The notes: generated by a model from the letters alone, not told the origin. Shown: positions 42,996 to 54,112, counted from the stretch's first letter. The stretch: 64,000 nt of DNA from an uncultured Lachnospiraceae bacterium (GCA_902794825.1 CADBIU010000002.1:1-64000), one strand, 5' to 3'. A program made the numbers and translations.

Positions 42996-43265
42996 GCCAC
43001 CTCCTACATACAATAATGCCTTACTACTGTTGCTGTTAAGTTTTGCTTCTTGAGGATTTTTCCCGGAACCGGAAAGAAAGCTCAGATGTGTTTGATCCAA
43101 ATCCCTTAAGAACAAGCGGGACTTGTAAGATAGGACAATTATAGAGACCGGGCCTGCGACAGTTCAATAGTAAAAAAAAATATTTGTTTGTTTTTTGATC
43201 AATCCGCTGTATTTTATCAAAATATCGAATTTTTCAGTCTGCTTTCCCGGAAAAAAATTCTGATA
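42996..43265. other. AT-rich intergenic region upstream of comM
   Basis: No gene is seen. The stretch around 43168-43260 is very AT-rich (runs of A and T, several TTTTTCAG/AAAAAAAT segments) and probably holds the comM promoter, but no pair of boxes with good spacing stands out. The palindromic repeats begin directly to the right. Confidence 0.5.
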
Positions 43266-43328
43266 TACCCTTTCTCACAACCCTTTATTGGCGGAAAATC
43301 CGCCAATAAAGGGTTGTGAGAAAGGGTA
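43266..43328. repeat. Perfect 30-base-pair palindrome (copy A of a palindromic repeat)
   Basis: The left arm (43266-43295) and right arm (43299-43328) are perfectly complementary with a 3-base loop AAA. The inner core CCCTTTATTGGCGGA is nearly identical to copy B about 90 bases to the right. There is no T run, so it is not a standard terminator. Confidence 0.9.
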
Positions 43329-43366
43329 CCTGCAGGGTCTGAGACTATAGGTACGTGTTTGCCAGA

Positions 43367-43399
43367 CCCTTTACTGGCGGGATTTCCGCCAGTAAAGGG
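43367..43399. repeat. Second palindrome with the same core (copy B)
   Basis: The arms CCCTTTACTGGCGG (43367-43380) and CCGCCAGTAAAGGG (43386-43399) enclose five bases. Compared with copy A, one T:A pair has become C:G on both arms, a compensatory change that keeps the stem. Confidence 0.85.
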
Positions 43400-43422
43400 A
43401 GAGAAAAAGGCTCTATGCCGAC

Positions 43423-43451
43423 AAAAAAGCCGGGGCCTCCCCGACTTTTTT
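43423..43451. terminator. Terminator overlapping the hemW stop codon
   Basis: GCCGGGG (43429-43435), loop of three, CCCCGAC (43439-43445), flanked by six A on the left and six T on the right. On minus it ends hemW transcripts, with the hemW TAA inside the flank; it can act in both directions. Confidence 0.9.
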
Positions 43452-44643
43452 ACAGAAGATAGTCCGCCATAACATAGCTGGCTACATCCAGTCCATATTC
43501 TGTCAACGCAATCCTGTGATCAGGTGTCCGGCGGATCACATTCTGCTCCAAATGCCTGTGCAGCATGCCGCCGTAAATATCTTCCATTTTCACTCCGAAG
43601 CGCTTTTCAAATTCCTTTTCTGAGACGCCCTCCGTCATTCGCAGCCCGAGAAACATGAACTCCTCCATGCGATCCTCCCGCGTAAGCGTTTGCCTTTCAC
43701 GGCGCATGGCATTCACAGGATCATACTCGTTCGTATCGTTTACAGCCTTTCGGTAATCATTCATTTTGTCCGGATTTCTGAAGCGCTCACTTCCGAGACA
43801 GGAAGACGCTCCAAGTCCCAGGCCAAGGTATTCGTGGCCGGTCCAGTAGCCGCAGTTATGCCTGCACTCATATCCCGCTTTGGCATAGTTCGAGATCTCG
43901 TAGCGCCGGTACCCCTCAGAAGCCAGGAACTGCTTAGTGAAGTGATACATTCTGCGATCCTCTTCCTCTGAAGGAAGATCCGGAAGTTCTCCGGCATTCA
44001 GTAAAGAGGCAAAAGGCGTTCCCTCCTCGATGATCAGGCTGTATGCCGAGATGTGCTCGGGTCCGAGCGACACCGCCTCCTTAAGTGTATGGGACCAGGT
44101 TTCGATATTTTGACCGGGCAGCGCTGACATCAGGTCCAGATTGATGTTGTCAAATCCCGCTTCCCGCGCGGCATGAAAGGTCTCCCGCGCCTCTGCGGCA
44201 GTGTGGATCCGGCCCAGCAGGTGCAGTTCGGAGTCGTCAAAAGACTGAACGCCTATGGAAAGCCTGCCAATGCCGGCGGCTTTGAAGCCGAGGAGTTTCA
44301 AAGGGTCCACAGTGCCAGGGTTTATTTCCATACTGATCTCCGCGTCCGAAAGGACTTGATACCGGCTGCGTATCGTATCCATCACTCGCGCAGCCTGAAC
44401 AGGCGTCATCAGAGAGGGGGTTCCTCCCCCGATGAAGATCGAGTCTACCACCGCGGCGCTCTCTGACGGCGCGGTGATCTCGCCGGCCCGCAGTTCAATC
44501 TCGCGGCACAGCAGATCGACATATTCTTCTCTTGTCTCTTCGCCGGCCGGTCCCGACAAAAAATCACAGTACCTGCACTTTCTCTCGCAAAAGGGAAAGT
44601 GCAGGTACAGAGAGACCGGTCCGCCGCGGTTATATTCGCTCAT
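43450..44643 (-). CDS. hemW: Radical-SAM heme chaperone HemW
   Basis: HemW is related to coproporphyrinogen dehydrogenase HemN but lacks that activity; it binds heme and delivers it to target proteins. The 397 residues start LYLHFPFCERKCRYCDF with the CxxxCxxC iron-sulfur motif; HemN has a further cysteine spacing that is not seen here. GGGTPS, EINPGTVD, GVQSFDD and the C-terminal HemN-like domain (FMFLGLRMTEGV) follow. It lies 15 bases after lepA, the classic lepA-hemW order. Confidence 0.95.
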   Translation of the reverse strand: MSEYNRGGPVSLYLHFPFCERKCRYCDFLSGPAGEETREEYVDLLCREIELRAGEITAPSESAAVVDSIFIGGGTPSLMTPVQAARVMDTIRSRYQVLSDAEISMEINPGTVDPLKLLGFKAAGIGRLSIGVQSFDDSELHLLGRIHTAAEARETFHAAREAGFDNINLDLMSALPGQNIETWSHTLKEAVSLGPEHISAYSLIIEEGTPFASLLNAGELPDLPSEEEDRRMYHFTKQFLASEGYRRYEISNYAKAGYECRHNCGYWTGHEYLGLGLGASSCLGSERFRNPDKMNDYRKAVNDTNEYDPVNAMRRERQTLTREDRMEEFMFLGLRMTEGVSEKEFEKRFGVKMEDIYGGMLHRHLEQNVIRRTPDHRIALTEYGLDVASYVMADYLL

Positions 44644-44658
44644 ACCGCACCATTCCTG

Positions 44659-46488
<1,830 letters not shown>

Positions 46489-46526
46489 ATATGTAATGCT
46501 GTCCTTTCTTAGGCCGCCCGACGGGC

Positions 46527-49124
46527 TCAGCTGTTCTCGTTGATATAGATCTGGACTCTGCTCTGGATGACACCCGCGACATCCTTCGCGCTCTTTTGTC
46601 CCTCGAAGAAGGCTGCCGCCTCCTCGACTATGATGTTCTCGACACTTCTGTCAAAATATGCTTTGCTTCTGAGTCCTCTGAGGAAAGCATAGATCTGGTC
46701 GACTTCGCTGTCGGTGATCCTCGGCAGCTCTACATTCTCGCCGCCGATGTTCATGATGATGTGGTCCTCCACCTTCTGTCCGTTCTCGTCAGTATAGTAG
46801 ATGGGCTCCATCGCCTTGTTGGCGAGCCGATCCAGCGAGCTGATGCTGACCGGCCAGTACATCTCGATGGAATTCTGATATTCATCAAGAAGGAAACGGC
46901 GCACGAAACTCCAGCAGGCGTCCTTCTCGTCAGACGCCGCATTGACCGCGATCTCAAGCTGCGGGGAGATCGCCGCTGTGCCGGGTGTCTGGGACGGGAA
47001 ACCCGCCATAGTGATCTCTGTGCCGAAATAACCGTACCGGAGATTTACGTACTCATCGAAGGTTCCGACTGACTCTCTTGCAAACAGAGCCTTTCCGTTT
47101 CTGTAGAACGCAGTGGTATCCTCCTGCATGGCGGCATCATCTATTTTGGCAGGGAACTGGCCGATAAACTCAAGCAGGCGAATGAACTCGGGCGAGTCAA
47201 ACTTACACTGGGATTTGTCCCAGTCAATAAACTGGTCGCCGCACAGTTCCAAAGCCTGGTAGAAAATGTCTTCTCTGCCGGCAAGACCAAACATTCTGCC
47301 TTGCGCTATGCCTTTGGTGGCTGCAAGCTGATCGGCAAAATCGAGTGTGAAGCCGGAACCGTCCCCGATATCCTCGGTCTTTCCAACGATAGTATTTACA
47401 TAAAATGCAGGAATGACCGCATATGTCTTTCCGTCGCTCTTAAACGTATCAAACACGTTAGTCAGGTATTCTTTGCCGGAAATCTCCTCATCGCTTTCCA
47501 TATAAGGAGTCAGGTCCTCGAAAACGCCCTTGCTGATATAACTGCTGACAGGCATTACCGCGGAGAGCACCAGCACGTCGGGCGCGCTGCCGGAAGCGAT
47601 ATCAGTATTGAGCCTTGACAGTCCCTCGTTTCCGGCCTCGCCGTCGTACTGGGAGTAATCCACAATACTGATCCTTACATCCTGATTGGATTTATTGAAG
47701 GCGAAAACCTGTTTTCTTACCTCATAGTCAAGATAATAACTTCCCAGAGTGATCGTCTTTCTGCCGGCTACAACTTCCGGATCTACTTTGGAGAGGATCT
47801 CCACCACGCTGTTGCCGTCCATATCGACTGCGATCACCGCAAGGTTTCCGTCCTCCAGCTCCGCAAGACCGGTGACTGCCGTGACGTCCATATCCGAATC
47901 CACGTAATCGACGATCTTTGTGATGCCGGAACCGTCAAGGTTCATTCCGTAAATTGCGTTGGCGCCTGCCATATACAGCTGCCATGTCTTTCCGGGGAAG
48001 ACAAATGACATTCCTGCTTCAGAGGGAACCGGATAGCTGTCTCCAACAGTTCCGGTCTCCATGTTGATCACCGTGATCTGCTCGCCGGTACCTCCGTATG
48101 TGACTGTCACGACCGTGCCGTCCTCCAGCACATACGGCGTGACGCTCTTTAACTGGTCGTCGGTGCTGACTGTCCTCAGGAAAGATCCGTCCTGCGCATT
48201 GTAAAGGTCAAGGCCCATGGAAGTGCTCACTATAAGGCCTTCACCACTGTAAGCGACGCTGTTGACAAAATAGTCCATTTCCGCGTTTTCCGGAACTTTG
48301 GCGGGAGCTGTCCAGACTTCAGTGCCGTCGGGCGCGATGCAGGAGAGGACATAGACGCTCTCTACAGTCTGCGCTGAGGAAGCCGGATCGACCTCTGATG
48401 CCTCTGAAATGATCAGTTCCTCTTCGGCGTCTGTCGGATTCCCGTCGCCTTTTGCCTCGTCTGCGGGGGACGTGATCCCGTTCGAAGGATCTTCCTGAAG
48501 CGCAGGATCGTTAGCGGGAGAATCTCCGCCTTCAGTATAAAACTCTGCGACCTGGCCTTTTCCTTCTGCGGCGGGGGACTGCGCCTGCCCTTCTTCGGAC
48601 GCCTCCACAGGCCCCTCTTCCACTACTTCGGCGCCTGCTTCCGCCGGTCCTCCGGGGCCTTCTTCACTTCCGGGTCCGCTCTGTCCTCCACCCGAGGGGG
48701 TAAATCCTACAGAGTCACCGCTATAAGAAACCCTTGCGATATAGTAATTGGCGTCAGAGCCGATACTCATAGCCAGCACATCCTGCATGCCGCCTCCGAT
48801 CAGCAGACTGTACTGCAGATCAGATCCGTCAGGAGCAAAATTCGCGATCGCGTGTGTCCCGGAATCAGAAAAGCTGTAGGAATAGCCGGAGGAGTAAAGC
48901 CTGCCGTCTTTGTATGTCAGGCTTTCCATATTGAAATCGGCGAGAAATCCATCGCTGTCCTGAAGCGCAACCGGCTGGGCGCTGTAAACATAATCACCGG
49001 ACGAGACAGTTCCATTGCCGCCGTCAGTTTCTTTTTTGTCACTGCCTCCCTTGCCGCATGCCGTCATGGTCAGAGTGAGCACTATTGCCATCATCACGCT
49101 GATCATCCTGGTGTTTCGTTTCAT
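46527..49124 (-). CDS. Large lipoprotein: beta-propeller-like N-terminal half fused to an extracellular solute-binding domain
   Basis: From ATG 49124 ([23 protein letters not shown]) the protein has 865 residues with a lipoprotein signal; Cys23 is the likely acylated residue. Up to about 440 it looks like propeller blades (repeats ending in phrases such as ...[47 protein letters not shown]) interrupted by a Gly/Pro/Glu-rich insert (about 125-245). From about 450 on ([23 protein letters not shown]) it is a family-1 solute-binding protein with ITMAGFP-like and SIEMYWPVS motifs. It is the last gene of the permease/adaptor operon. Ligand unknown; sugar or peptide both possible. It overlaps the upstream gene by 86 bases. 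Confidence 0.82.
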   Translation of the reverse strand: MKRNTRMISVMMAIVLTLTMTACGKGGSDKKETDGGNGTVSSGDYVYSAQPVALQDSDGFLADFNMESLTYKDGRLYSSGYSYSFSDSGTHAIANFAPDGSDLQYSLLIGGGMQDVLAMSIGSDANYYIARVSYSGDSVGFTPSGGGQSGPGSEEGPGGPAEAGAEVVEEGPVEASEEGQAQSPAAEGKGQVAEFYTEGGDSPANDPALQEDPSNGITSPADEAKGDGNPTDAEEELIISEASEVDPASSAQTVESVYVLSCIAPDGTEVWTAPAKVPENAEMDYFVNSVAYSGEGLIVSTSMGLDLYNAQDGSFLRTVSTDDQLKSVTPYVLEDGTVVTVTYGGTGEQITVINMETGTVGDSYPVPSEAGMSFVFPGKTWQLYMAGANAIYGMNLDGSGITKIVDYVDSDMDVTAVTGLAELEDGNLAVIAVDMDGNSVVEILSKVDPEVVAGRKTITLGSYYLDYEVRKQVFAFNKSNQDVRISIVDYSQYDGEAGNEGLSRLNTDIASGSAPDVLVLSAVMPVSSYISKGVFEDLTPYMESDEEISGKEYLTNVFDTFKSDGKTYAVIPAFYVNTIVGKTEDIGDGSGFTLDFADQLAATKGIAQGRMFGLAGREDIFYQALELCGDQFIDWDKSQCKFDSPEFIRLLEFIGQFPAKIDDAAMQEDTTAFYRNGKALFARESVGTFDEYVNLRYGYFGTEITMAGFPSQTPGTAAISPQLEIAVNAASDEKDACWSFVRRFLLDEYQNSIEMYWPVSISSLDRLANKAMEPIYYTDENGQKVEDHIIMNIGGENVELPRITDSEVDQIYAFLRGLRSKAYFDRSVENIIVEEAAAFFEGQKSAKDVAGVIQSRVQIYINENS

Positions 49125-50676
49125 ACTGCACCGCCTTTCTGTTATCCCTGATCGTTTCAAAAGGAGCAAGTCCTTTATCTTCAAGCATTCCTTTTTCCGG
49201 TTCGCTCTCTGAGGGCTTATCGTCCTTCCGCTCAGAAGCCCGGGCCTTCTCTCTTTGAGGAGTATCTTCTTCTGAGTCCTGCTCTCTTTCCATGTAATAT
49301 TCCGGATATTTCTTCATGGACTGTCTCTCATAGACACTGTCCTGCAGGTTCCGGACACTTCCCGCCAACGTCCAGCTTCTGTTCCTGTACCAGTGGATTA
49401 TCATCCACAGGATCAGAAGGATCGTCAAAGCTATCAGTATACATTCAAGAAGAAAGAGCGCCGCGAAGATCGTTTCCCACCCCAGAGCCACATTTTCCCA
49501 GTAAGGGTAACGTACCGCCCTGGTGCGCATTCCAAGTAATGCAAAATTCCGAAGGTCCTTATAGAGATTGGGGATCCTGTAGCGGTTGGTATTGTCCACT
49601 ACGATCACCCCTGTGTCATCTCCGAACGCCTTTTTCACGGCTGCCGCCGCATAGCCCTCCACGGGATCGGGCATCACGATCTCATAGGTTGTGATCATAC
49701 CCGTATCTTTGTAGTGAGTGTTGCCGGTTCCGACATTTTCCATGTTCTGCGTGTCGTCGGGGACAGTACTATTCGCGTCTCCTGATCCCGAGGACCGGCC
49801 GCCTGATCCTGCTTCTGTACTGCCTGCGGAATTGTCGGTCTTATTCGTATCTCCCGCAGTATCGTCCGCCTCCTGTGAGTCCCCCGCGGATTCGCCGGCC
49901 TCTTTCGGTTCCTCTTCAGACGTGTCCGCCGCCCGCGCTACAGCCGCGTATCCGGCAGGGCGGGAAGCTGTATTAGGAATCTGCTGCGAGCCGCCGTCGT
50001 ATCCGTTCCCGGATCCGCCGTACTTAAGAAGAGTCTTATATTGGACAAAAACCACATAGTCGGACAGCCCTCCCTCATCATAGAGGGTGCCCTCCCCTTT
50101 TTTGTAAACGCCCGCAATACGCAGGTGCATATCGTCAACTCTTACGGTTCTTCCTTCCACGTCAAAAGAACCGAAGAGTTTCCACGCAGTCTCCTCATCG
50201 AGGAGTATCTCATCTTTCATCACTGAGTCGGACAGGTAGTAGGAGCCCGCTGAAAGCTTGAGCGGATGGAAAGTGAAGAAAGCTCCTCCGGTTCCTACCG
50301 CTTCAACAGTCACCGTCTTACTCCCCGCCGCAAGCTTCAGTTCCCCGATCCCGCTGTAGCAGTCCTGCCACAGTTTCGAGTCCTTGCCCTCCGAAGTCTT
50401 TTTGATCGAGTCCTGGGCAAGAGTCGTGTTGATCTTGTACTCCAGATCCTTGATATTCTCTTCCATCAGCGCTTCTTCCCTCGGAAGAAAAGCGCTGATC
50501 TGAGCACAGCTGTCCGGGGCTCCCCACCTGGAGGCCTCCCTCTGGTCCTCAAATCCCAGTGCCTTCAGTTCCCGGTATCCGTGGATCCCCGCTGCCGCAA
50601 TGAGCCACAGGACACAGACTTTCAGTGCGGTCTTTTTCCAGGGAGTTATCCCGCGCCTTTTCCTCTTTCCGGTCAC
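49039..50676 (-). CDS. Two-helix membrane protein with a MacB-like periplasmic core domain
   Basis: The 545 residues have a helix near 16-34, an extracytoplasmic part that resembles the MacB core domain (about 50-220: FFTFHPLKLSAGSYYL, EILLDEETAWKLFGS, RTVRVDDMHLRIAGVYKK), a low-complexity Gly/Ser/Asp linker (about 220-325), a second helix (402-428) and a charged cytoplasmic tail. True MacB/FtsX permeases have four helices, so this is a reduced form. Its GTG start overlaps the adaptor's stop (GTGA) after a GGAGG SD. The last 28 codons overlap the next gene's start. Function is unknown; the context suggests an accessory of a transporter. Confidence 0.7.
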   Translation of the reverse strand: MTGKRKRRGITPWKKTALKVCVLWLIAAAGIHGYRELKALGFEDQREASRWGAPDSCAQISAFLPREEALMEENIKDLEYKINTTLAQDSIKKTSEGKDSKLWQDCYSGIGELKLAAGSKTVTVEAVGTGGAFFTFHPLKLSAGSYYLSDSVMKDEILLDEETAWKLFGSFDVEGRTVRVDDMHLRIAGVYKKGEGTLYDEGGLSDYVVFVQYKTLLKYGGSGNGYDGGSQQIPNTASRPAGYAAVARAADTSEEEPKEAGESAGDSQEADDTAGDTNKTDNSAGSTEAGSGGRSSGSGDANSTVPDDTQNMENVGTGNTHYKDTGMITTYEIVMPDPVEGYAAAAVKKAFGDDTGVIVVDNTNRYRIPNLYKDLRNFALLGMRTRAVRYPYWENVALGWETIFAALFLLECILIALTILLILWMIIHWYRNRSWTLAGSVRNLQDSVYERQSMKKYPEYYMEREQDSEEDTPQREKARASERKDDKPSESEPEKGMLEDKGLAPFETIRDNRKAVQYETKHQDDQRDDGNSAHSDHDGMRQGRQ

Positions 50677-52085
50677 TGCTGCAAATCCTCCGCAAGCCTC
50701 ACCTGCATGCCGGCAGCCACCGGCTTGGTGGTAGTCGTGATCACATATTCATAGCCGCTCAGGGGTCCTGAGATGGCCGACAGCAGATCGTCACTGTCAA
50801 GAACCTGAACATCCACTCTGGTGGCAATGTATCTGTTTCCCAGAGGGCTCTCCTTGCTGCTGACTATCAGAATGAACTTACCGTTGTTATCCTCCCTGAC
50901 AGCGTTGTTGGGAACAGTCAGGTCATAGGTCTTGGTATTCTCTCCCACGCTGAGCTGTACAGTATCTCCGGCCTCCACGTCGGGGCTCTGGATCTCAAAC
51001 TTCAATATTTTGCCGCCGGAACTGTCCGAGGCGTCCGCGGTAATACTCACGAGGGTTGCCTTAAAGTCCGAATACGCCCACTCGTTCTGGGGTTTGGCTT
51101 CCATACCGGTCTTGAGCATCTGGGCCTGTTCCTTGGTGCAGGTGAAACTGACAGTCATACCTTTCCCCACAGGCTGGATCACCGCGCCCACAGTGTCTGA
51201 GGAAGTAGTGTCGCCCGCGTTGTAGGAAACGGAGACGACCTTGCCGTCGATAGGCGACTTCACAGTGGCGCTCTTCTCCGCTTTCTCAAGGCTCTCCACC
51301 TTGGCCTGCGCGTCTTCCATAGTCTTCTGGATCGACTTGAGCTCCAGCTCCGCCTGGATACTCTTTACTGTTGTATCCCTGGCGTTGGTCGCTCTTGTCA
51401 GTTCCGCTTCTGTCTCCGCCTTATAGGCCTGCGCTTCAGCGAGCTTCTTGGCGTTTCTCTCGGCCTGTTTGACAGCTTCCTCATCGTCTCCCACAGTAGA
51501 AGTGCTATTAGTGGTCCCGTTGAGTCTCTCCACTTCCAGACCCGCTTCCGTATCTTCATATAGAGCGTCTTCGTAATCGGAGTTTACTTCGTCGAGTATC
51601 TCCTGCATCTCGTCATCCGTCAGATACTCGCCGTTCCTGATCCTTTCCACCGCGTCGTTGGTCAGGTCGCCGCTGAACAGGGCTTTCTGGAAATTGGCCT
51701 TGGCCTCTTCGTATTCCTTTCTGGCCTCCTTGAGCTCATCAGATTCCGAATCCTGCAGCTCGAAGATCACATCGTCTTTCTTGACCTCGTCGCCCGGCCT
51801 TACATTGACAGCGGAGATCACTCTCGCGTTAGGCGCTTTGACGCTGTAGGGGTCGTCGACCTCAGCGGTTCCCGAACCTCTCACTTTGGGCGTGATGCTT
51901 CCCTCCTGCACGTACTGGGTCGCCACCTGCGGAAGCGAGTAGTTCATGATCGTGTTTGAGAAGAAGGTCAGAATGAGCATGATCGACAAAAAGACGATCG
52001 CCAGATTCTTGATCCAGTCCTTTCTGGCGGCCGAGCGCTCCATCTGATACTGTTCTCTGTTTTTCTTATCTTCGATTTCGTACAT
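50673..52085 (-). CDS. HlyD/RND-type membrane-fusion adaptor
   Basis: This 470-residue protein has one membrane helix (27-47), a barrel-sandwich half-motif (VKAPNARVISAVNVRPGDEVKKDDVIFELQ), a long coiled-coil hairpin (about 105-260, rich in Ala/Glu/Lys), the matching second half (ATVKSPIDGKVVSVSYNAGDT) and beta-barrel sequences to the C-terminus (VPNNAVREDNNGKFILIV). It is a periplasmic-adaptor family member such as partners MacB-like exporters, yet here it sits between importer-type permeases and a solute-binding protein. It is coupled by a four-base overlap to the MacB-like gene. Confidence 0.88.
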   Translation of the reverse strand: MYEIEDKKNREQYQMERSAARKDWIKNLAIVFLSIMLILTFFSNTIMNYSLPQVATQYVQEGSITPKVRGSGTAEVDDPYSVKAPNARVISAVNVRPGDEVKKDDVIFELQDSESDELKEARKEYEEAKANFQKALFSGDLTNDAVERIRNGEYLTDDEMQEILDEVNSDYEDALYEDTEAGLEVERLNGTTNSTSTVGDDEEAVKQAERNAKKLAEAQAYKAETEAELTRATNARDTTVKSIQAELELKSIQKTMEDAQAKVESLEKAEKSATVKSPIDGKVVSVSYNAGDTTSSDTVGAVIQPVGKGMTVSFTCTKEQAQMLKTGMEAKPQNEWAYSDFKATLVSITADASDSSGGKILKFEIQSPDVEAGDTVQLSVGENTKTYDLTVPNNAVREDNNGKFILIVSSKESPLGNRYIATRVDVQVLDSDDLLSAISGPLSGYEYVITTTTKPVAAGMQVRLAEDLQQ

Positions 52086-52120
52086 AACCTGTCTACCTCT
52101 TCAATCTGTGGGCTCCGGCA

Positions 52121-53080
52121 TCATTCCTTGATGCCGCCCTGGTACAGAATGCCTTCCACCAGATACTCCTCGCCGTACAGGAAGAAAAGCATCGGCAGGA
52201 CCATATAAATGACAGCTACGGCAAAAGCCAGCGAGATCTCGCCCGCGTTGATCCTCGACAAAAATACTGAGAGCGGATACATCTCCTCATTGTCCAAAAG
52301 GATCAGCGGCTGTTCGACCATGTTCCAGTAATCGATAAAGATCAGGATCGCTATCGAGGCGAGTCCTCCCCTGCAGATCGGCATACAGATCTGCGTAAAG
52401 ATCTGCCATTCCCCCGCTCCGTCGATAGACGCCGCCTCGTAGAGGGAATACGGTATCCTTCTCATATATTTAGTAAGCATATACACAGCGAAGGGGGAAA
52501 ATATACCCGGCAGCCATATAGCCCATCTGGTCCCGACGATCCCCAGTTCGGAGGTCACCATATAGTTGGGGACCAGTGTGACCTGATAAGGCATCAGCAT
52601 CAGTACAATATACAGAAAGAATATCAGCTGTTTTATTTTTCCCCGGTACCTTGCGAATCCGAAGGACGCCAGAGAAGCCACAAAGAGCTGGAAGACCACG
52701 ATCGGCACGACATAGATCACGGAATTCCAGAATTTCATCAGGTATTCCGGGCTCTTGAAAAGCACCGTGGCATACTGGCTGAAAGTCACCATGTCCGGAA
52801 TGAACTTGAGGTTGACCACCTCTGAGACGAATACCTTTCCTCCGGAAGTGTTCTGCGCGAAGATCGAGCCGTAGTTGGCGCTGATCTCCGACGCGGTCAT
52901 GAAACTGTTCGTGAATGTGAGAACCGTGGGCGTCAGAAACAGAAACGCGAAAAAGATCGCGGCGATGGTCCTTCTGAAAGTCTGTCTGCTCTCCGATTTT
53001 CTGCGGTCGCTGATCGCGTCGTACTCCGTGTACTCCGCTTTTTTTGAGATTTCATTCTTTTTCTTCTTAAATAATCCCAT
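52121..53080 (-). CDS. Sugar-type ABC transporter permease (MalG family)
   Basis: A six-helix inner-membrane permease of the carbohydrate-uptake type 1 class. The EAA loop, EAASIDGAGEWQIFTQICMP, which contacts the ATPase, is intact. From ATG 53080 the protein has 319 residues; a TTG at 53095 is an alternative and would overlap the upstream gene. An extended extracytoplasmic loop after helix 1 (about 50-100) is longer than usual for MalG. It pairs with the next permease. No ATPase gene is in the operon; importers of this class often borrow a shared MsmX-type ATPase encoded elsewhere. Confidence 0.92.
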   Translation of the reverse strand: MGLFKKKKNEISKKAEYTEYDAISDRRKSESRQTFRRTIAAIFFAFLFLTPTVLTFTNSFMTASEISANYGSIFAQNTSGGKVFVSEVVNLKFIPDMVTFSQYATVLFKSPEYLMKFWNSVIYVVPIVVFQLFVASLASFGFARYRGKIKQLIFFLYIVLMLMPYQVTLVPNYMVTSELGIVGTRWAIWLPGIFSPFAVYMLTKYMRRIPYSLYEAASIDGAGEWQIFTQICMPICRGGLASIAILIFIDYWNMVEQPLILLDNEEMYPLSVFLSRINAGEISLAFAVAVIYMVLPMLFFLYGEEYLVEGILYQGGIKE

Positions 53081-53084
53081 ATTC

Positions 53085-54038
53085 CTACTGCTCAAGATCC
53101 TTTCCGAACCGGTCCTCCGCCAGCAGAAGGATTCCGATCACAACCATCATGAATACAGCCATGATGATCGCGGCGGCGGACAGTTTCTGATAATCGAGAG
53201 ACGCAAATGTGTTATTCATAAAATGCTGCATCATGTACAGAGAATTGTAGGGATAATCCCCCGTAAGGAGATAGACCTCCCTGAACACCTTAAAGGAATT
53301 GATCAATGACATGATAATGACGAACATGATCGTCGAAGAGAGGTATCTAATCTTTATCTTCCAGAAGATCTGGCCTTCCGTCGCGCTCTCCAGCCTCGCA
53401 ACCTCGATCTGATCTTTGGGTATGCTCGAAAGTCCCGACATGAACAGGATCATATTGTAACCCAGGTTCTTCCACAGAAACAGCAGTATGATGACGAGCG
53501 GCGCCAGATCCGATTTGAGCCAGTCGATCCTGTCTATACCGGCGCGGGTCAATAACACGTTGACAAGGCCGTTGTAGTCAAACAGCACCTGCCACACCAG
53601 GATCACGGACGCAATGGGCACCATCATGGGACTCAGGAAAAAGGTCCGGAACGTGCTCTTAAACGGGATGCGGCTCTCCATGATCACCGCAAGCCACAGA
53701 GACAGCATCACAGCCAGGGGCACGGCTATCACCGAGAACAGCAGCGTATTGCGCGCCGCGAGCGAGAAAGCGTTGTTCTGCCAGGTGCGGATAAAGTTGT
53801 TAAAACCGACATACTCGTGCTGGACCGGATTGTTGATCATAGAGTAGTATATGACCACTCCGAAGGGGAGCACAAAGAACAGCCCCACGCCGATCAGGCT
53901 CGGGGCAAGATACAGCCAGGAGACAGCGCGTCCTCTCCATCTTCGAAGCCGCGCCGAGCCGTACTTCCTCTCTTTCTGCGCACGGGCCGCGTTTTTCTTC
54001 AGATATCGGTCTAACTTTTTTCCTGCGTTATCGCTCAT
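53085..54038 (-). CDS. Sugar-type ABC transporter permease (MalF family)
   Basis: First gene of the operon. The 317 residues (from ATG 54038, with a GGAGAG SD nine bases away) form six helices with the EAA-loop motif EVARLESATEGQIFWKIKI before the fifth helix. In this loop the usual EAA---G reads ESA-T--G, slightly divergent but recognisable. It would form a heterodimer with the MalG-type permease. The downstream HlyD and MacB-like genes are unusual partners for an uptake system. An operator-like palindrome lies upstream. Confidence 0.92.
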   Translation of the reverse strand: MSDNAGKKLDRYLKKNAARAQKERKYGSARLRRWRGRAVSWLYLAPSLIGVGLFFVLPFGVVIYYSMINNPVQHEYVGFNNFIRTWQNNAFSLAARNTLLFSVIAVPLAVMLSLWLAVIMESRIPFKSTFRTFFLSPMMVPIASVILVWQVLFDYNGLVNVLLTRAGIDRIDWLKSDLAPLVIILLFLWKNLGYNMILFMSGLSSIPKDQIEVARLESATEGQIFWKIKIRYLSSTIMFVIIMSLINSFKVFREVYLLTGDYPYNSLYMMQHFMNNTFASLDYQKLSAAAIIMAVFMMVVIGILLLAEDRFGKDLEQ

Positions 54039-54067
54039 CAAATAGTACTCTCCAAAGTGTCCCTTTC

Positions 54068-54103
54068 ATATGCAAAACATGCATATATCACACTATTTTA
54101 CCA
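54068..54103 (-). promoter_or_regulatory. Candidate promoter and operator of the transporter operon
   Basis: Read on minus: extended -10 TGGTAAAAT (54103-54095) without a good -35, then just after the expected start the palindrome ATATGCA-N5-TGCATAT (54068-54086), with perfect 7-base arms. The position suits a repressor. No regulator gene is adjacent. Confidence 0.45.
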
Positions 54104-54112
54104 CAACATATG

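Noticed and set aside
43266..43328. Terminator for comM or hemW
   Set aside because: No T run on either side; hemW has its own terminator at 43423-43451, and the hairpin is upstream, not downstream, of comM.
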